Shown here one piece after another: positions 1 to 12,650 of a stretch of 64,000 nt of DNA. The stretch lies in assembly GCA_021904315.1 (NCBI GenBank), contig CM038918.1:20273303-20337302 (forward strand), written 5' to 3'. A model generated the notes under the pieces. It made no database searches and was not told the origin of the DNA. It worked only from the letters and a program-made list of their open reading frames with translations. The position numbers and the translations under genes are program-made. The DNA is from Sphagnum magellanicum. Its lineage: Eukaryota; Streptophyta; Sphagnopsida; Sphagnales; Sphagnaceae. How positions within the stretch are numbered: position 1 is the first letter of the stretch; the number at the start of each line of letters is the position of its first letter.

Positions 1-291
1 ATGTAGTTCCTGGCTGATCAAGTGCTCCTGTGCCAAAGATCAACATGACAAACTAGTCTGCTGAAGATGTTGGACATCAAAATGTTCTAATAGAGCCTAA
101 GACATAACTTGCAACCATGGGACTTCACTTCAGAATCTTAACAACTAATGTGACACAGGATTAAACCCTACTCCAAGTTTGTTACTGACAGCTGAATAGA
201 GAGGGATGTAGTGAGAGGTGAAACAGACCTGAATGATCTCTATGATGCTTGCGGCCTCCTTTTTGATGTAATTGTCTTCTTTGGTTCTCAC

Positions 292-625
292 CAGAGCCAC
301 TTTCATCACTATCTTCACTTGAAGAGTCAAAATCATGGTGGTTGTGCTTCTTGGCATGCTTGCTGCTACTGTGTTTGTGCTTCCGATGTTTCTTCCTCTT
401 CTTCCTCTCCTCACTGTCATTACTGTCAGCATCTGATTCAGAGCTCCTCTCTTTTCTAGCCCTTTTGTGAGGTTTCAACTCATCACGCTCCTTGCTTTTG
501 GAGTCTGATTTTGCCTTTGATGCCATTTCCAGTCGCTGCTCCCACTTTAAGGGGGCCTCCTTCTTCTCAAGTGCCTTCTGCTTCTTTGCCTCAACCAGCT
601 TGAGAAACTGTTTTTGACTCTCCAT
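292..625 (-). CDS. Lys/Arg/Ser-rich SR-like nuclear protein, N-terminal part (gene runs off window)
   Basis: First coding exon of a minus-strand gene. The ATG at 625 (MESQKQFLKLVEAKK) follows a good acceptor (TTACAG) that places the exon start at 635. The 111 visible residues form a charged helix with a conserved-looking APLKWEQRLE segment (about 24-33), then a Lys/Arg/Ser tail with KKRKKHRKHKH, poly-Ser and acidic Ser-Asp stretches. This composition fits nuclear, RNA-processing-associated SR-like proteins of plants; I recognise no catalytic domain. The frame ends at a GTGAGA donor (291-286) in phase 1. A possible next exon starts at 27 after CACAG and stays open to the window edge, but this is weak. 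The encoded function is inferred from composition only. Several upstream ATGs in the same frame lie before the acceptor and would be intronic. Confidence 0.6.
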
Positions 626-919
626 GGGTCCAACACTGTAACACGCTGTTCTGACCACACCAGTGCTATACCTGTAGCATTGGTTGAAGGAACAGATGCC
701 GGAGAGTGCATCTCACATAGGAAAAACACCATGTTAGCAGGTTGCCCTCATGCAGACCTTATTACACAAGCTTTTAGCATTCTATCCCAAGAAAGAAAAA
801 GAAAACACCATTCCAATCCTACATATATTACAAACATAGTTTGAAAACGTCCATTACAATCCTAGTTTGAAACTAGCCATGCTCAACATTTGGGAAATTA
901 TCACACGAAGATCTCAAAT

Positions 920-1328
920 ACTGGTACTGGCGAGCTCATTCTAAGCCTAAAACCAGCATCAACATCAGAAACTTTTTGGTTGAAGCTCAAAGCTGAAAGA
1001 CTGCATCTGGACAGCAACAAAAGACTGATACTGGGGAGCTCATCCTAACCCTAAAACGAGTCAGCAACATTGAGAATTTTTGGTTAAAGCTCAAAGCTAA
1101 AAGACTGTATCTGGACAGTAACAAAAAACTGATGCTGGCAAGCTCATCCTAACCATAAAACCAGCAACAACGGTGAAAAATTTTGGTTGAATTTCAAAGC
1201 TAAAAGACTACATCTGGATAGCAACAAAACAACTGATACAGATGAGCTCATCCTAACCCTAAAACCAGCTATCAACAGGAAAATCGAAGCTCAAACCTGA
1301 AAGACTACATCTGGACAGCAGCAATAGC
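920..1328. repeat. 104-bp tandem repeat, four copies, in the leader intron
   Basis: Copies start at 920, 1024, 1128 and 1232, exactly 104 bp apart. Each begins ACTG(A/G)TAC-like, continues GAGCTCATCCTAACCCTAAAA and ends with AGACTNCATCTGGACAGCAA. The fourth copy is shortened internally. Copies differ by roughly 10-20 percent. Confidence 0.85.
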
Positions 1329-1688
1329 ATCAGGAAAGTGCCACAAAAGGCTGGAATAATCTCATGACCACAAGAAGCTGTAAAAGAAAACCCTAAACAT
1401 TTCCATGATTGTACCAATAATTTACCAAGAGGGCAAGAGAAGGGGGGAAAAAATACGAGCCCTAGCAGACTCTCCATACACTCCTAATCAGCTCCTCCCA
1501 AGTTCCGAAATAATTTTTCAAGCAAAGTAAAAAAATCCCTACCGACAGTTTTGAAAGCTTTTCTGTGCTGACTCCTGATGGAGAAACAAAAGATTTCCTA
1601 GGTGATAATGCAACAAAACTATGAAACCCTAAAACTAGAAAAACCGCACAAAACAAAAGCACAGATCGATGGGGTGTAGTGTCCTTAC

Positions 1689-2060
1689 CTTATACAACTG
1701 AGAAGAAATCTTCGAAATGTTAATGAATAAAAAAATTCCTCCAAACTTCACTTGATAGAAAAAAGAAACACTTCCTCTCGTTGTTGTCTTCGCCTTTGAG
1801 AAGAACCAGAATCCCAAGCAAAACCAAAAACCCCTCTCTGCTGAGAAAAAAAAAAACAACACCAAAGAAAGAAAAAAATGGTGAAGATTGTAAAGCAAAA
1901 AAAAAGACGGCAAGATCAGTACAGCGATCAGAAGAGAAGAAGCAGCGATGCGAAGTAGACACGCGAGGGAAGAGAGAGCGCGACGAGAGAGAGAACACAC
2001 GCTGCGACGACGACGAAGGAGCAGCGGTGAAGAGAACACGCACGAGGGTCGAAAGGGGGG
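1689..2060 (-). other. Probable 5' leader exon and start region of the SR-like gene
   Basis: On the minus strand this stretch is a pyrimidine-rich leader (long CT and T runs after a GC-rich start near 2060) ending in AAG/GTAAGG, a strong donor at 1688. Splicing to the acceptor at 636 would give a leader intron of about 1.05 kb before the start codon at 625. The exact transcription start is not visible. Confidence 0.45.
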
Positions 2061-3815
2061 GCAGATCGGGCAGATCTAGTTTTTATCATGGGCAGGTCTA
2101 TGTGACCTCGCGTTTTGGCCACCTACCTAGGTTCTCCACGCGTCCGTCTCTTACTCGCTGTTTGTCACGTACATTTTTAGCCTTTTTTGGCCTTTTCTTT
2201 TTTCTTTTTTTTCTTTTTCTTTTTATATTTTTCAGTTATTATTATTACTATTTTGAGGTGGCTCTGTTTCAGGTTCTTTTTTCTTTTTTCTTTTTTCTTT
2301 TTCAAATTTTGTGAAATCGAAATATGGCGAATTTATCCAAAAACAGTAGCAGAATTATTAGAAATTTTTTAAAAAAAAAAATTATTTTCCAATCAAATTC
2401 CCAAGTTTTTGGGTTGAAAAATGACAAAATTTGTTGAAAAAACAAATCAAGGATTTATTTGATTAAAAAAATCTTACAATTTTGGTCACTGCAAAGATGC
2501 TCAAAATTAAGATTTTAAAAAAACTCATTTTCTGACAGTGTAAATTTAATAAATGTGAAAATAATGATTTGTTCTAAGAGTTTTCTTTTCTTTTTTTGGG
2601 TCTTTTTTTTTTTTTTTTTTTTTCCTCCAGAGGGAAATATTTGAGAATACAGAAAATCAGATGAAAGTGGAGTTGTTTTGAGAAAATGGCATTCTCCTTC
2701 CTACTTGCTTTTGGGAATTTATTTATTTATTTATTCATTTTGTTGTTTGTTGTCAAAGTTATTTCAAAAATTTAAAAAAAGAAAAAGTGTGTGCAAAAGT
2801 AATTTATTGAAAGCTTTAAAATAAATTATAATTTCCTTTAAAAAGATGTGAAACAATGTGACAATCACCATGACTTATTTGAAAAGGTCTTCTATTTAAA
2901 ATAGATAATTAGATGAAAGTGAAGTTGAACAAAAGGAATTTTCCTAATTCATTGATTTGGGGAAAATAAATATATTTTGGATTCATTTAAGAAAAAAAGA
3001 ACCTGAAAATTTCTAAATTCTGATAATGACTTTTAAAGTTCATTTGAACTATTGCTAAGTTTATTATGATATTTATTTGAATTTTATTATATGTGAAGAG
3101 CAATAAATATATATAAACTTAATGTGTCTATACATGCACATCAGGGGTTTTCAAACAAAATTGTGATACAAAAAACTTGGCAAAAAAAATCCAAAATTTA
3201 AAGCAAAATTAGTTGAATTTACAGAAGAAAAACACAAATTTCCAAGATTTTCCCAAACTTTTGTCCCCAAAAAATACTACAAAGGGCGGGGAGTATGTAT
3301 GTCAGTATGTATACAATGGGTGTATGTATTTATGTATGTATACGATGGGAGTTCGTGTGCAATGCCAAAAAACGGATGAATTAGGATAATATGAATTCCT
3401 CATCCATGTTCTCGCCCACGCGCAAAAGGAGAAAAAGGCAAAGGGACAAGAGGGAGGTGGGGCCGGGGGTCGGGTATTTCGAGGAAGGTGGTTATGGATG
3501 ACAGATAGAATAAGATGGATGAAAGTGATAGATGATCGAATTTGGATGAAGTGCGACATCCTAGATGCAGCGTCTATGCAGCGTCGAGGAAGGCAAAGGA
3601 AGGAGGCCGGCGCACTCCTTGCAAAGAATCACTTCTTTACCGCACTTTTCCCCCTATCCCAGGTGGCGAGTAAGTTTGTAGGTCGGCTGGAAATTTCGTA
3701 TTTACGCCGGTCGGTAAAAATTCACGGCCCCCCTCTATGGCACTTAGTACTCAATTACTACCTACCAAATGCTGTGGTAAACTCATGTACATAAGTTACT
3801 GTTTTACTGAGGACG
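2061..3815. other. Intergenic, AT-rich, upstream of the SR-like gene
   Basis: No gene seen. It holds long T and A runs (about 2190-2320 and 2590-2630), ATTT microsatellite at about 2719-2738, and TATG-type microsatellite at about 3293-3345. A GC-richer patch at 3400-3490 has no convincing coding potential. Confidence 0.6.
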
Positions 3816-3819
3816 TTAA

Positions 3820-4116
3820 ATTAGCAATGGCTCCTTATCGCTGATTTATAACTCTGCTTCTTTTTTCTCCTGACTGCCCAATTGTCCGACCAAGAAGTGT
3901 CTGGTGCTGCCCAGAGGCATAATTTTGTGTCTTATTATACACATTTTGTATCTGTAATGGACACTAGGAGGCATATTATGCCTCTTAATGTCTACTGCGT
4001 GACCTAAGCATGCATAATACAACCCAAAATTTGTGTCTGGGTTTCATTCATCTTTTTCTCATAAAGATGGATTGGGTCAAGAGCAGACAAGAAAAAAAAA
4101 AGGACCCATTGCTAAT
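3820..4116. mobile_element. MITE-like element with ~16-20 bp terminal inverted repeats
   Basis: The ends are inverted copies: ATTAGCAATGGCTCCTT at the left and, read on the other strand, ATTAGCAATGGGTCCTT at the right, one mismatch. TTAA flanks both sides (3816-3819 and 4117-4120), so the inverted match including the flank is 16 bp without error. There is no coding capacity. An internal near-palindrome (GAGGCATATTATGCCTC, about 3970) suggests foldback structure. The superfamily is uncertain: TTAA fits piggyBac-like targets, TTA would fit PIF/Harbinger. Confidence 0.65.
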
Positions 4117-4121
4117 TTAAC

Positions 4122-5165
4122 AAACACCTTGTTTTCCGTGTGACCTTTTGCCTCCTCCTCCTTGCCTTGGTGCCCAAAGAGCACATGACTAAACTTTTAC
4201 TACTCTTCTCCCTACCAGACTTTTTTTAACTGGCCAGTTTTCCCTAAAAGAGCCAAATTAAAATTTTAAAAGTAGAAATGAAGTGAATTTGAAGGTTTTT
4301 AGTTGCCGTGAGTGAAAAAAATGGAAATAAAAATCACCAGATTCTTATATTTGGGTTTTCATTGTGTAGCCAAAGATGTAGAAGGATGATTAAACACTTC
4401 CACTTTGTTTGTGATTTAAGCCAGATTTGGCTATATACGAAATTCCAAAAAAAACATTGGACATGCATCTTTATTGACACAATTGATAAAAAGTCATAGA
4501 TAAAGTTTGATAAATTTAGTACAAAACTAAAAGTATAGCTTTGATGGCCACTTTTTAAAGTCAGTTGTTAAAAATCTTTACTATGGGCTAAATATTTGGT
4601 GAGAGCTTGCAGGTTACTAGGGTATTGTGAATAGTCTTGATACCTAAAGATTATTAACACAGTGATCTATGTGCTCAAATTGGTTGAAGGACAAAACAAA
4701 TTGTACAAAAGCACCAAGCTTACGAGTTACGGGACACAAAAGAGCATGAATTATGAAATTCAGCCAACCAACAAACACAAATGTGCAAATAGAAATAGAA
4801 AGGTATGAAAATGTGAGAAGGCATGGACATAGATTATATAACTTAATGAACTCGCAAAAATCCAATAAAAGATCGATGGTTGGAACTATCATAGGGGAGA
4901 CAACATCACAAATTTACAGCTTCATGGGTTTATTTCAAATTTGTGCAAAATTTGTTATTTCATAGGTTTGTATTGGCTAAACACGAATGTCATGCATTAT
5001 TTCAACATGAAAGTCATATGTATGATTTTCATGTGTAAGCAACATGAATAAACATACAACATCTGTGTTTAAATAATACAAATAGGCATATGACATTTGT
5101 GTTTAAATAATGCACATGATATTAATATTCAAACAACACAAGTAAATGAATGACATTTGTGTTTA
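4122..5165. other. Intergenic; short degenerate repeats near its end
   Basis: No gene seen. From about 5050 to 5165 three imperfect copies of a ~45-55 bp unit carrying ACATYTGTGTTTAAATAAT follow one another. Confidence 0.45.
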
Positions 5166-5169
5166 TTTG

Positions 5170-7645
5170 CTACGAACATATGAAAAGCAGATTTTGCACG
5201 ACTATTATTGCCAAATCATGACCCATTGAATTTGTGATGAAAAAGGGAAGGCCAAAAGATGCACAACCAGTAAGAACCCAAAAAAAGGAGAAAGTTAGTC
5301 CCTTTCGTGGTAGGAAGTTTTCACCCACAGCCTTTCTAATGTCGCTTGCATGCAAATCATGAGATTTAATAATAATGAGAAGTCTAGAACAAACATCACC
5401 CACCAATGCAATCTTCCTTTCTATAATAAAGGTTAAAACATGCTTAAAAACATATTAACACATTGCTTGAAAAATTGAATGCAAAAAGACAAAGATAAAT
5501 GACCTCACAATTGTCTATTGCAAAAAAAATGGGCACACTCCCTAATGAATAATCCATATCATGCCCAAGTGCACCATGCACCTCCATGGCCATTGGAATA
5601 TTGTGGTGCCCTTCATGAAGCCCTTTATACTTGTGGATCTTAACAATGGCATTAAATTTCACACTTGCACCTACTAGTTTTGACATTCGAAATCATGACC
5701 TCCCGTGTCAGGTTAGTAAGTAGCACATCAACAACAAAAATCTGGTCCTTTCAAGTCATGTAAAGATTGATTTGTAATGAAACTCTTAATGTTATGGCAT
5801 ACCATCCTTCTTTCCATATAATGTGCCCACTCTCTTGAGTGAGGGCATACATGACACCTTGGATGGTGTCATGTGTGGTTATTTGTTGACCTCCAAACAG
5901 GCAACAAATTAAGTGCATGTTAGATACGTTTAACTCATGTCCATAATCACACGTGAGAAGGTTAGATGTTAAGGGTTGAATCAAACCAAAATAAAAACGC
6001 AATGCTAATGTGAAAGTAAAATGTGCGATGTGAAACAAACAAATAGATGGCCTAATAATCAACCATAGTCCAAACCCCTTACGTAAACAAAAACGAATGC
6101 AAGCTCTAGATGTTGAGAAAATGGAGTCATCCTCCAAGATAGACTTAAGGAATGTGTCATGGTGGATGTCCATCAAAGATGCTTGTAGACCTAAGGGCAC
6201 TAGTAATTACCAAACTTTGAAAAGAAGGGTGCATTTCCCTAGATGTAAAAGGAAGGCCATTTTGCATTGCACATAAGCATGATTGAAAAAGGTGTGGGCC
6301 CCCCTCAACTTAAAAAACATATTCCTCCAAAACAAGTCTATTGAAAATATGAAACCTATAACATAAATACAGAACCACCAAAACCCAATTCCTTAGAAAA
6401 GTAAATGGGGCATAATCTTCCATAGAAAAAAAGCTGATACCACCAAAGGATATCAATAATCAAACTTAACACCTCGCTAAAGGGCCTTGAAAAGATTCCC
6501 AAAATCCTAGACCCATAATGTCTTCACATACTTGTATATATTTTTTGTTGAAACCTACCAAAAGAAACAAAAAGGAAAAAGAAGGTATTGTCCATGTGAG
6601 ATAAGAAGGTCAATGAGTTACACATGAAAATAAAATGCCCAAAACAACCTGGGTGTCTCCTAGGAAAACATGATCAATAATATGCACCATGTCCTAAAAT
6701 AAAATGTCGTCCAAAAAATGCATGGCAAAGTCCTGAGAACCCATTGGCACACCTACAAGGCATAGTAAGCCATCTATGACAAAAGTGTAGTTTTGAAGAA
6801 TTTTTATGCTTAAAGATATCCTTGATGGATTCCAAACTTTGCATTTTGACACCTTGACCCTAAGCCCAATTAGGGCTAATTGGTTTAAAATGTGATCAAA
6901 GGCGTGGGTAATTTCACTCATAAGCCTCATAATGTGGGTATCATATGTTAGGGATGGAAAGACACAACTGGGGGACCAACGTGATGGTCTCTAAGAGAGC
7001 TCAATAATGGGCCAAAACAAATAAAAGACCTCCTAAGGGGTCACCTTGCCTTATGCCTAAAGATGACTCAATAATGGTGACCCCCTCCACATGTCGCCTG
7101 TGTTAGTAATAAAGAAAAAAATGAGCACCATAAAACTTGGTAAAAGGGATAATGTTCGCTAAAAGTTCCTTGGCATCACACAATTTTCTAAAACTAGTAG
7201 TTTGAGAAATGTTATTAAAAGTGTTTTCGATGTTAACCTACATCACGACCTAATCAAGGTGTAGGATGAGGAAGGTTTAGACACCAAAGAGGATGGCTCA
7301 TAGCCTTTAAGGGTCAATGCTCCAAATTGATGGGGGGATAGGTGTTCTTGAAATGGCCTTCGAAGCTATAGGACAATGGAGTGACTAATAAGTCAAATAA
7401 ATACCTCATTTATAGCAATAGGATGAAAACCACCAATGTCCTTTGCCATTGCTAACAATCAACTAGCCCCCAACATTAAGGTCACCGACCTAGGGATATC
7501 CCCACAATCAACAACAACAATAGCTTGGAATAATTTCAAAAACCTTGAGGATGGGTCTTTTGGTATGAAACATTTTAAGAGATGTTCATATACCATCCCA
7601 GAAAACCCACCTAAAGACAAATGGGGAGTAGTGGTTAAGGCTTAG
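5170..7645 (-). pseudogene. Decayed LINE-type (non-LTR) reverse transcriptase, copy A
   Basis: Minus-strand translation in shifting frames gives a continuous reverse-transcriptase-like protein. In coding order: a region with SPHQFG near 7300; GIRQGDPLGGLLF at about 7050-7010, the RT palm motif before the catalytic block; GLRVKVSKCKVW and VIDGLLCLVGVPMGSQDF in 6930-6700; CDYG-H-x(n)-HLICCLFGGQ plus a THD box at about 5950-5870; and GLHEGHHNIPMAMEVHG and SHDLHASDIR near the end (5630-5340). Stops and frameshifts are numerous, so it is dead. The C-terminal C/H spacing resembles the zinc-binding tail common in LINE proteins (inference). Copy B on the plus strand at 36-38.9 kb belongs to a related lineage. 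No poly-A tail or target duplication was found. Confidence 0.75.
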
Positions 7646-7649
7646 GTAA

Positions 7650-10265
7650 ACAAAGTCCTATCCAAGACAAAAATGTGTTAAGCTAATAATAAAATATAAG
7701 TGGAGGGACAAGGTTTGAAGGACAGGGGTGCAAATGACGTAGGGTAATAATAATGTTTTCCGACAAAATAATTGGTGTCATGGGTTGGAGAGCTTTTGTA
7801 GTGTGACTGTATTCACCAGCTCTCCCTAAAGTTCAACATTGATGAAATTGAATGGTCAAAAAATCTTCCCATGAGTGATGAGAATGAAGTTTACGTGAAG
7901 CATGTGAAGATTTTTTTTGAAGAAAAGACCAGTCACATGCCATAAACCTCCTAAAACGAGCATAAACCTTTTAGTGACTCAAATGACCTCCTGAAATATA
8001 ATGCAAACACTAACAAAGCAATAGGAGGAAAAAGAACCATGTTAATTCATTTGTCGGGGCTTGAACAATTTGATCAAAAGGTAAGTGAAAAACTTGTTTG
8101 GCCTCATCCTAGATGGCTTAAAGGTTCCTATGAAACAAATGAGGGCATGCGAAATGAGACTCAAACAACCCCAAAATGGAGTTAGATTGAGCCCAAAATT
8201 AACCTCAAGAAGTAAAAGGAATAGAACAGGGAAAAACATAAAAGGGGAAGACACTTGAAAAAATAAAAATAGCTTAATTAGCTTGGGAAATGAGGCTAGC
8301 AGGAAGGTGAGCACTTTTGACATGTTTCGAAAGGTTGCCTAAAATGTAAAGGTCAGAATAATGAAAACAAGGGATATCTTTTGAATCGACGGGGGACGCA
8401 AAGAGGGAGCCATTCAAAAAAAGGCTACACCCAAAACCCCTAGGAAACAAAAGTCCAAGTAACGCCCGCCCCCCCCCCCCCCCAAAAAAAAAAAGACAAA
8501 AATTTTCCTAAAAAAAAAAGACTTTATTATCGTTGCAGGAGGTCGCCATCGATGACAAGCTTGGTCGTTACAAGAGTGCAACAAAAAAAACTATCTAAAA
8601 GAAGAGGTACAAAAGTTCCAAGTGTTGTGAAAAGGTTGTTGGGAAGGTTCACCACACAATTATAATTGCCTCACCATTGTCAAAAACAAGAATTTCGATT
8701 CTCTTGCTCGACATCCATTATTATTGCCCTCAAACCTTCAATCCTTCATGTTCCTTGTAAAACTCCCAATGTTTTCATTATAAACTATTCTTTAAGCTTC
8801 CTTGTTTGAGAAATAGGTTACGAATTTCATGGGTTGTCCAATTATATAATTGGGGAGCTCTTGTCTAATGGCATGTTGCCATGTTAGCAAGATGCTCCTT
8901 ATAATTCATTATGGCCACATTTTAGATTCCCTTGTTCAATTTATAGCTCTAGTAATATTCACTATGGCTGGCTTTTATTGTAGTAAATAACATTTAGTGA
9001 AACCCTAATGTGGTTTGTATTAATTAGTTATGGGCACATCCAAAGTATAAGAAAGTTTTTTTCAAGATGAGCTTTGGCCTCATTGATTGGTTGCACCACA
9101 ACTTTTGACATCCTCAATACACAAATAATTGGTGTAATGTATAATATTTCCATATAGCTCATCTATGTAGGTTAAAAGAGGAAAAATTCTGGCAAGGAAT
9201 ATCAAATAAAATGTGAGGCTATTTGGGAACAACATGGAGGACAAATGAAAAGTATGACAAACAAAATAATAATAATTTGGCCAAACTCACGGCATAAATT
9301 TGAGGAGCATGTGTGGGACATATATGGGGATTATTGGAATAATGTAAAGTACGTGTGACAAAGCATATGGGTTAAATTTGAAGAACACACAAAAGCACAT
9401 TAGGAACACCATCAAGAACCATTATTAGGAACATGTGAGCAAACATGGGCACTAAACCACAACAAATTCAAATTCATCTTTCTTGGCCCCACCCAAAAAA
9501 GGAAAAAAATTGGACATGACCTACTTTTAGTAAATAATGCATACTAGCTAACCCAATGAAATTCTTGGAAAATATTTCCCTTCATCTCTTCAGCACCCAT
9601 TTTGCTCTAGGGTAGTACCCCTCTCTTTGATCGGTGTAAATTAATAGGGAGTAGTAATATGGCTCATGGATGAAGTGGTTCAGAAGCCAAGAATCCCAAA
9701 GACTTGGATTCAATCATTTGTTTGGTGCTGGTTAACAATGTAGACCAAACTGTTGCTATTGATGGAAATGGCCCATACATAGGTACAAAGGTTTCAAAAG
9801 GAAATATTGCTCGTCACAACATGCACTTCTTACTCATGTTATAACCATTCTATGCCCTAAACACTAGCTCAGCCACACCTATCTATCGAGCAATAAATTA
9901 CTAATCTAGTCATTGGATCATATTGAAGAGTTTTGGAGGAAAGAATTGGCACTCAAATACCTATGATAAAAAGTTTAATTTTTTCTCAACTTACATAGGA
10001 TCAATTTATAATTCTAATGTCGAGACATGCATCTTTTTATCATGGTTATTTTATGTTGAAAATTAAGCAACTTAATTGGAGGTTACCATAGTTATTGACA
10101 CATGTCTTGTATGCACACATCATGAACAAATAAGTTAACCCCCCTCTCTCAAAATCACATGAACCTATGTTTCTTTATTCATTGAAAGTAAATAAGTTCA
10201 TGTATCTAGTCATCGTTTTAGAGCCTAATCATCAAAGAATTTGTTGCATGCATGATGCTAAACAC
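7650..10265. other. Intergenic, no gene seen
   Basis: AT-rich sequence without a supported gene. The minus-strand open frame at 8042-8323 is hydrophobic and unrecognised; it may be an extension of LINE copy A. A long C run followed by an A run sits at about 8466-8495. Confidence 0.5.
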
Positions 10266-10267
10266 CT

Positions 10268-10412
10268 GCTATGAACTTTGCCGAGATGATGATCATAGAA
10301 CTACTAGAAGTAACGACCCCTATGGACTTTGCCAGAATGGGAAGCACTCCTGGAAGTAACACCCCCCCCTTATGGACGGACTTTGCTGGAATGAAAGCAA
10401 TACTAGAAGTTT
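10268..10412. repeat. ~50-bp tandem repeat, three degenerate copies
   Basis: Three adjacent units share TATGRACTTTGCC-GAATG, then a CTAGAAGTAAC block and a C run. The copies diverge by perhaps 25 percent. Confidence 0.55.
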
Positions 10413-10659
10413 GAGGGAGTAGGTACGAAAGGTAGTAACAAAAGCATAGTGAAAGCTACTTTTTGTAAAAGAAAATTTGTTTCTTTTGAGAGAGCATATA
10501 AAGCTTTTGAAAAGTAGAGAGATATTCATCCACCTTTTGATTTTATTACAAAAATTTTGGAAAAAAAAAAGTAGGGGACAAAAAGCTTAAAAGGAAAAAA
10601 CCGCATTTGTTATTTGTTGCACCTTTGGGGAACCACCCTGAGGGGAACCAACAGCCATG

Positions 10660-10875
10660 AGGGCACCATCCATTGGAAGGAAGCCTGTTATGACTCAGTT
10701 ATGGATGAACCCCACCAACTGAGCTAACAAACAAACAATCATGAGTTCACTATCCATCCATTGAAAGCTTGTTGTGACTGCATTACGGATGAATGCCCAC
10801 TGAGACATGCAACATCCATTGCAAGCCTGTTATATTAGGGTAAGCTGAACTGAACCCTACTGAGTCATGGATGGA
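10660..10875. repeat. Degenerate repeat with CATCCATTGxAAGCCTGTTAT units
   Basis: Three units beginning near 10663, 10755 and 10813 share CATCCATTG, AAGCYTGTTRT, then ATGGATGAA and CACTGAG blocks at irregular spacing. Confidence 0.45.
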
Positions 10876-10879
10876 ACCC

Positions 10880-12650
10880 ATATGAGTATTATGGTAGTAC
10901 ATTCATGCAGATGGTTAGTGGGTTGTCAGTGGGTAGGTAGAAAAAAACTAAAAACATAGCCTTATAACCTGATGGAAATGTGTTTTCCTGTCCACACTCA
11001 TCCATCTATCCATCCATCCCTCCCTCAAGGTGCACTGGACTGGTGGGTTGTTGTTGGTTTCACTTTGGCCTATATTTGTCGGCACCTGAATGGGTTCAGT
11101 CCTTCCCCAGTTGACACCTTCTCCACATGCCATTCTTTTGGCCCTTTGATATTTTGCATGTTCTAGGGGCCAACCAAAAGCCCAAATTTGACCCCCGGGA
11201 ATTGAGCAAAGCTACGGTTGCAAACCATTTGACTCGCCTTTAAGAACTTAGAAGGAAGCCCAACAAAGATATGGAGGCAAGATACGGAGGCTCCCCTTGA
11301 GTATTAAATTGTCATATCATGTCGAGTGAAGGGAGGAACACTTGGAATGGTTGTGTTATAGGAATTTGTTGATTTGCTTTTTTTGGATTGGGACAAGTTA
11401 ATGAAAAAAAAGTGTTTTTATTGGTGTGTTCTAGATAGAATTAAAGTTTTTCATTGCTCAATCAGCTAAAGAATTTGTGGCATAAAAAGTCTATTCACAT
11501 TATTGCAATTAAGTACTAACCTCAATTGATGACTCTCCGGGGCTGCTCAATAAATAGCACCTCCTTAAAAGCTGGGCATTCAATGTAAAAACTGAACAAT
11601 TAAAACCTATTGATAACAAATTGTGTGGCCTTTCCATATATGTACATCACTTAAGAAATTCTAAGTGGGAATGCTTATAAACACTTACATCATTTGTGCG
11701 AATGGAATAGCATTAGGGTTAGTTTAATCTTTTAGTTTATACCCTTTACGTAAATCTAGCTTAAAGGAATTAAAAACCTAAAATTCATCAAACAAAAAAT
11801 TTAGCTCCTCTCTTTTCATTAACTACCTAAAATTCCTTAAACAATTCAAGTTTAGGGTTTATGGTTGAGGGTTGTGAAGTTTAGGGTTAAACCCTAGACC
11901 CATTCAAGTTTAGCTCCCCACCTTGTCCTTCCCCCAATTACCCAATGCCCCTCACAATTGCCTTATAATGCCTTAATGAACTTCAAACCACATCATGAAA
12001 CTTTGGTGTAGGGTAGAGCCCAAGGCCTCGTGCTTTTAAGAGAATTGGGCCCGTGCTTGGCTCTGGGCATGGGCCGAATTCTGGTGAAGCCCATGGCCTT
12101 GAGTTTTATCAAGCATAAAGAGCTACTTGAATTTTATTTTTTCCTGTTTCATTCCTGTTATCATCAGAAGCATCACGGGAAAACAAACTTGGAAGGGAAA
12201 AAATACATTTCTTAAGGTGCCCATCCAATTACTGTAAAGGAAACTGGATCAGGTCTTTGGGGCCCAAAATGCCTTCCTTCCAAAAGGAGAAGGCAAACCC
12301 CTAATATTTTAGTCGGTAATAACTACCTTATACTAGGTCAGTTTGGTCATTAAATAATCTTCAAAATAATGAAATGAATTTTTGTGAAAAATATGAAGTT
12401 CGCAAGTTGAAAAATCATTGTTATTATCATCGATTACACTCTAAATAATTTCACTTCCTTGTATGACAACTTCATAGTAGATCATGGAAAAAATAATAAT
12501 TTCAAATTTTAAAAAAGAATTATTCTTTTGGGGAAAAAAAAAATCATTTTGTCAATGTGGAAACTGACCCGAGGCTGGGGTAGTGTCCAAAATTTTAAGG
12601 GAAAGAAAAAGTAGTATTTCGACCTCATTCATGATGATCCATAATATTGT
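10880..12650. other. Intergenic, no gene seen
   Basis: No supported gene. A CATC microsatellite lies at about 10998-11025. At 11840-11905 several TTTAGGG/CCCTAAA-like units occur, including an inverted pair around GGGTTAAACCC. Confidence 0.5.

Noticed and set aside
1781..2314. 177-codon plus-strand open frame
   Set aside because: Lies over the purine-rich complement of the SR-like gene's leader and a T-rich tract; no domain and low-complexity Phe runs.
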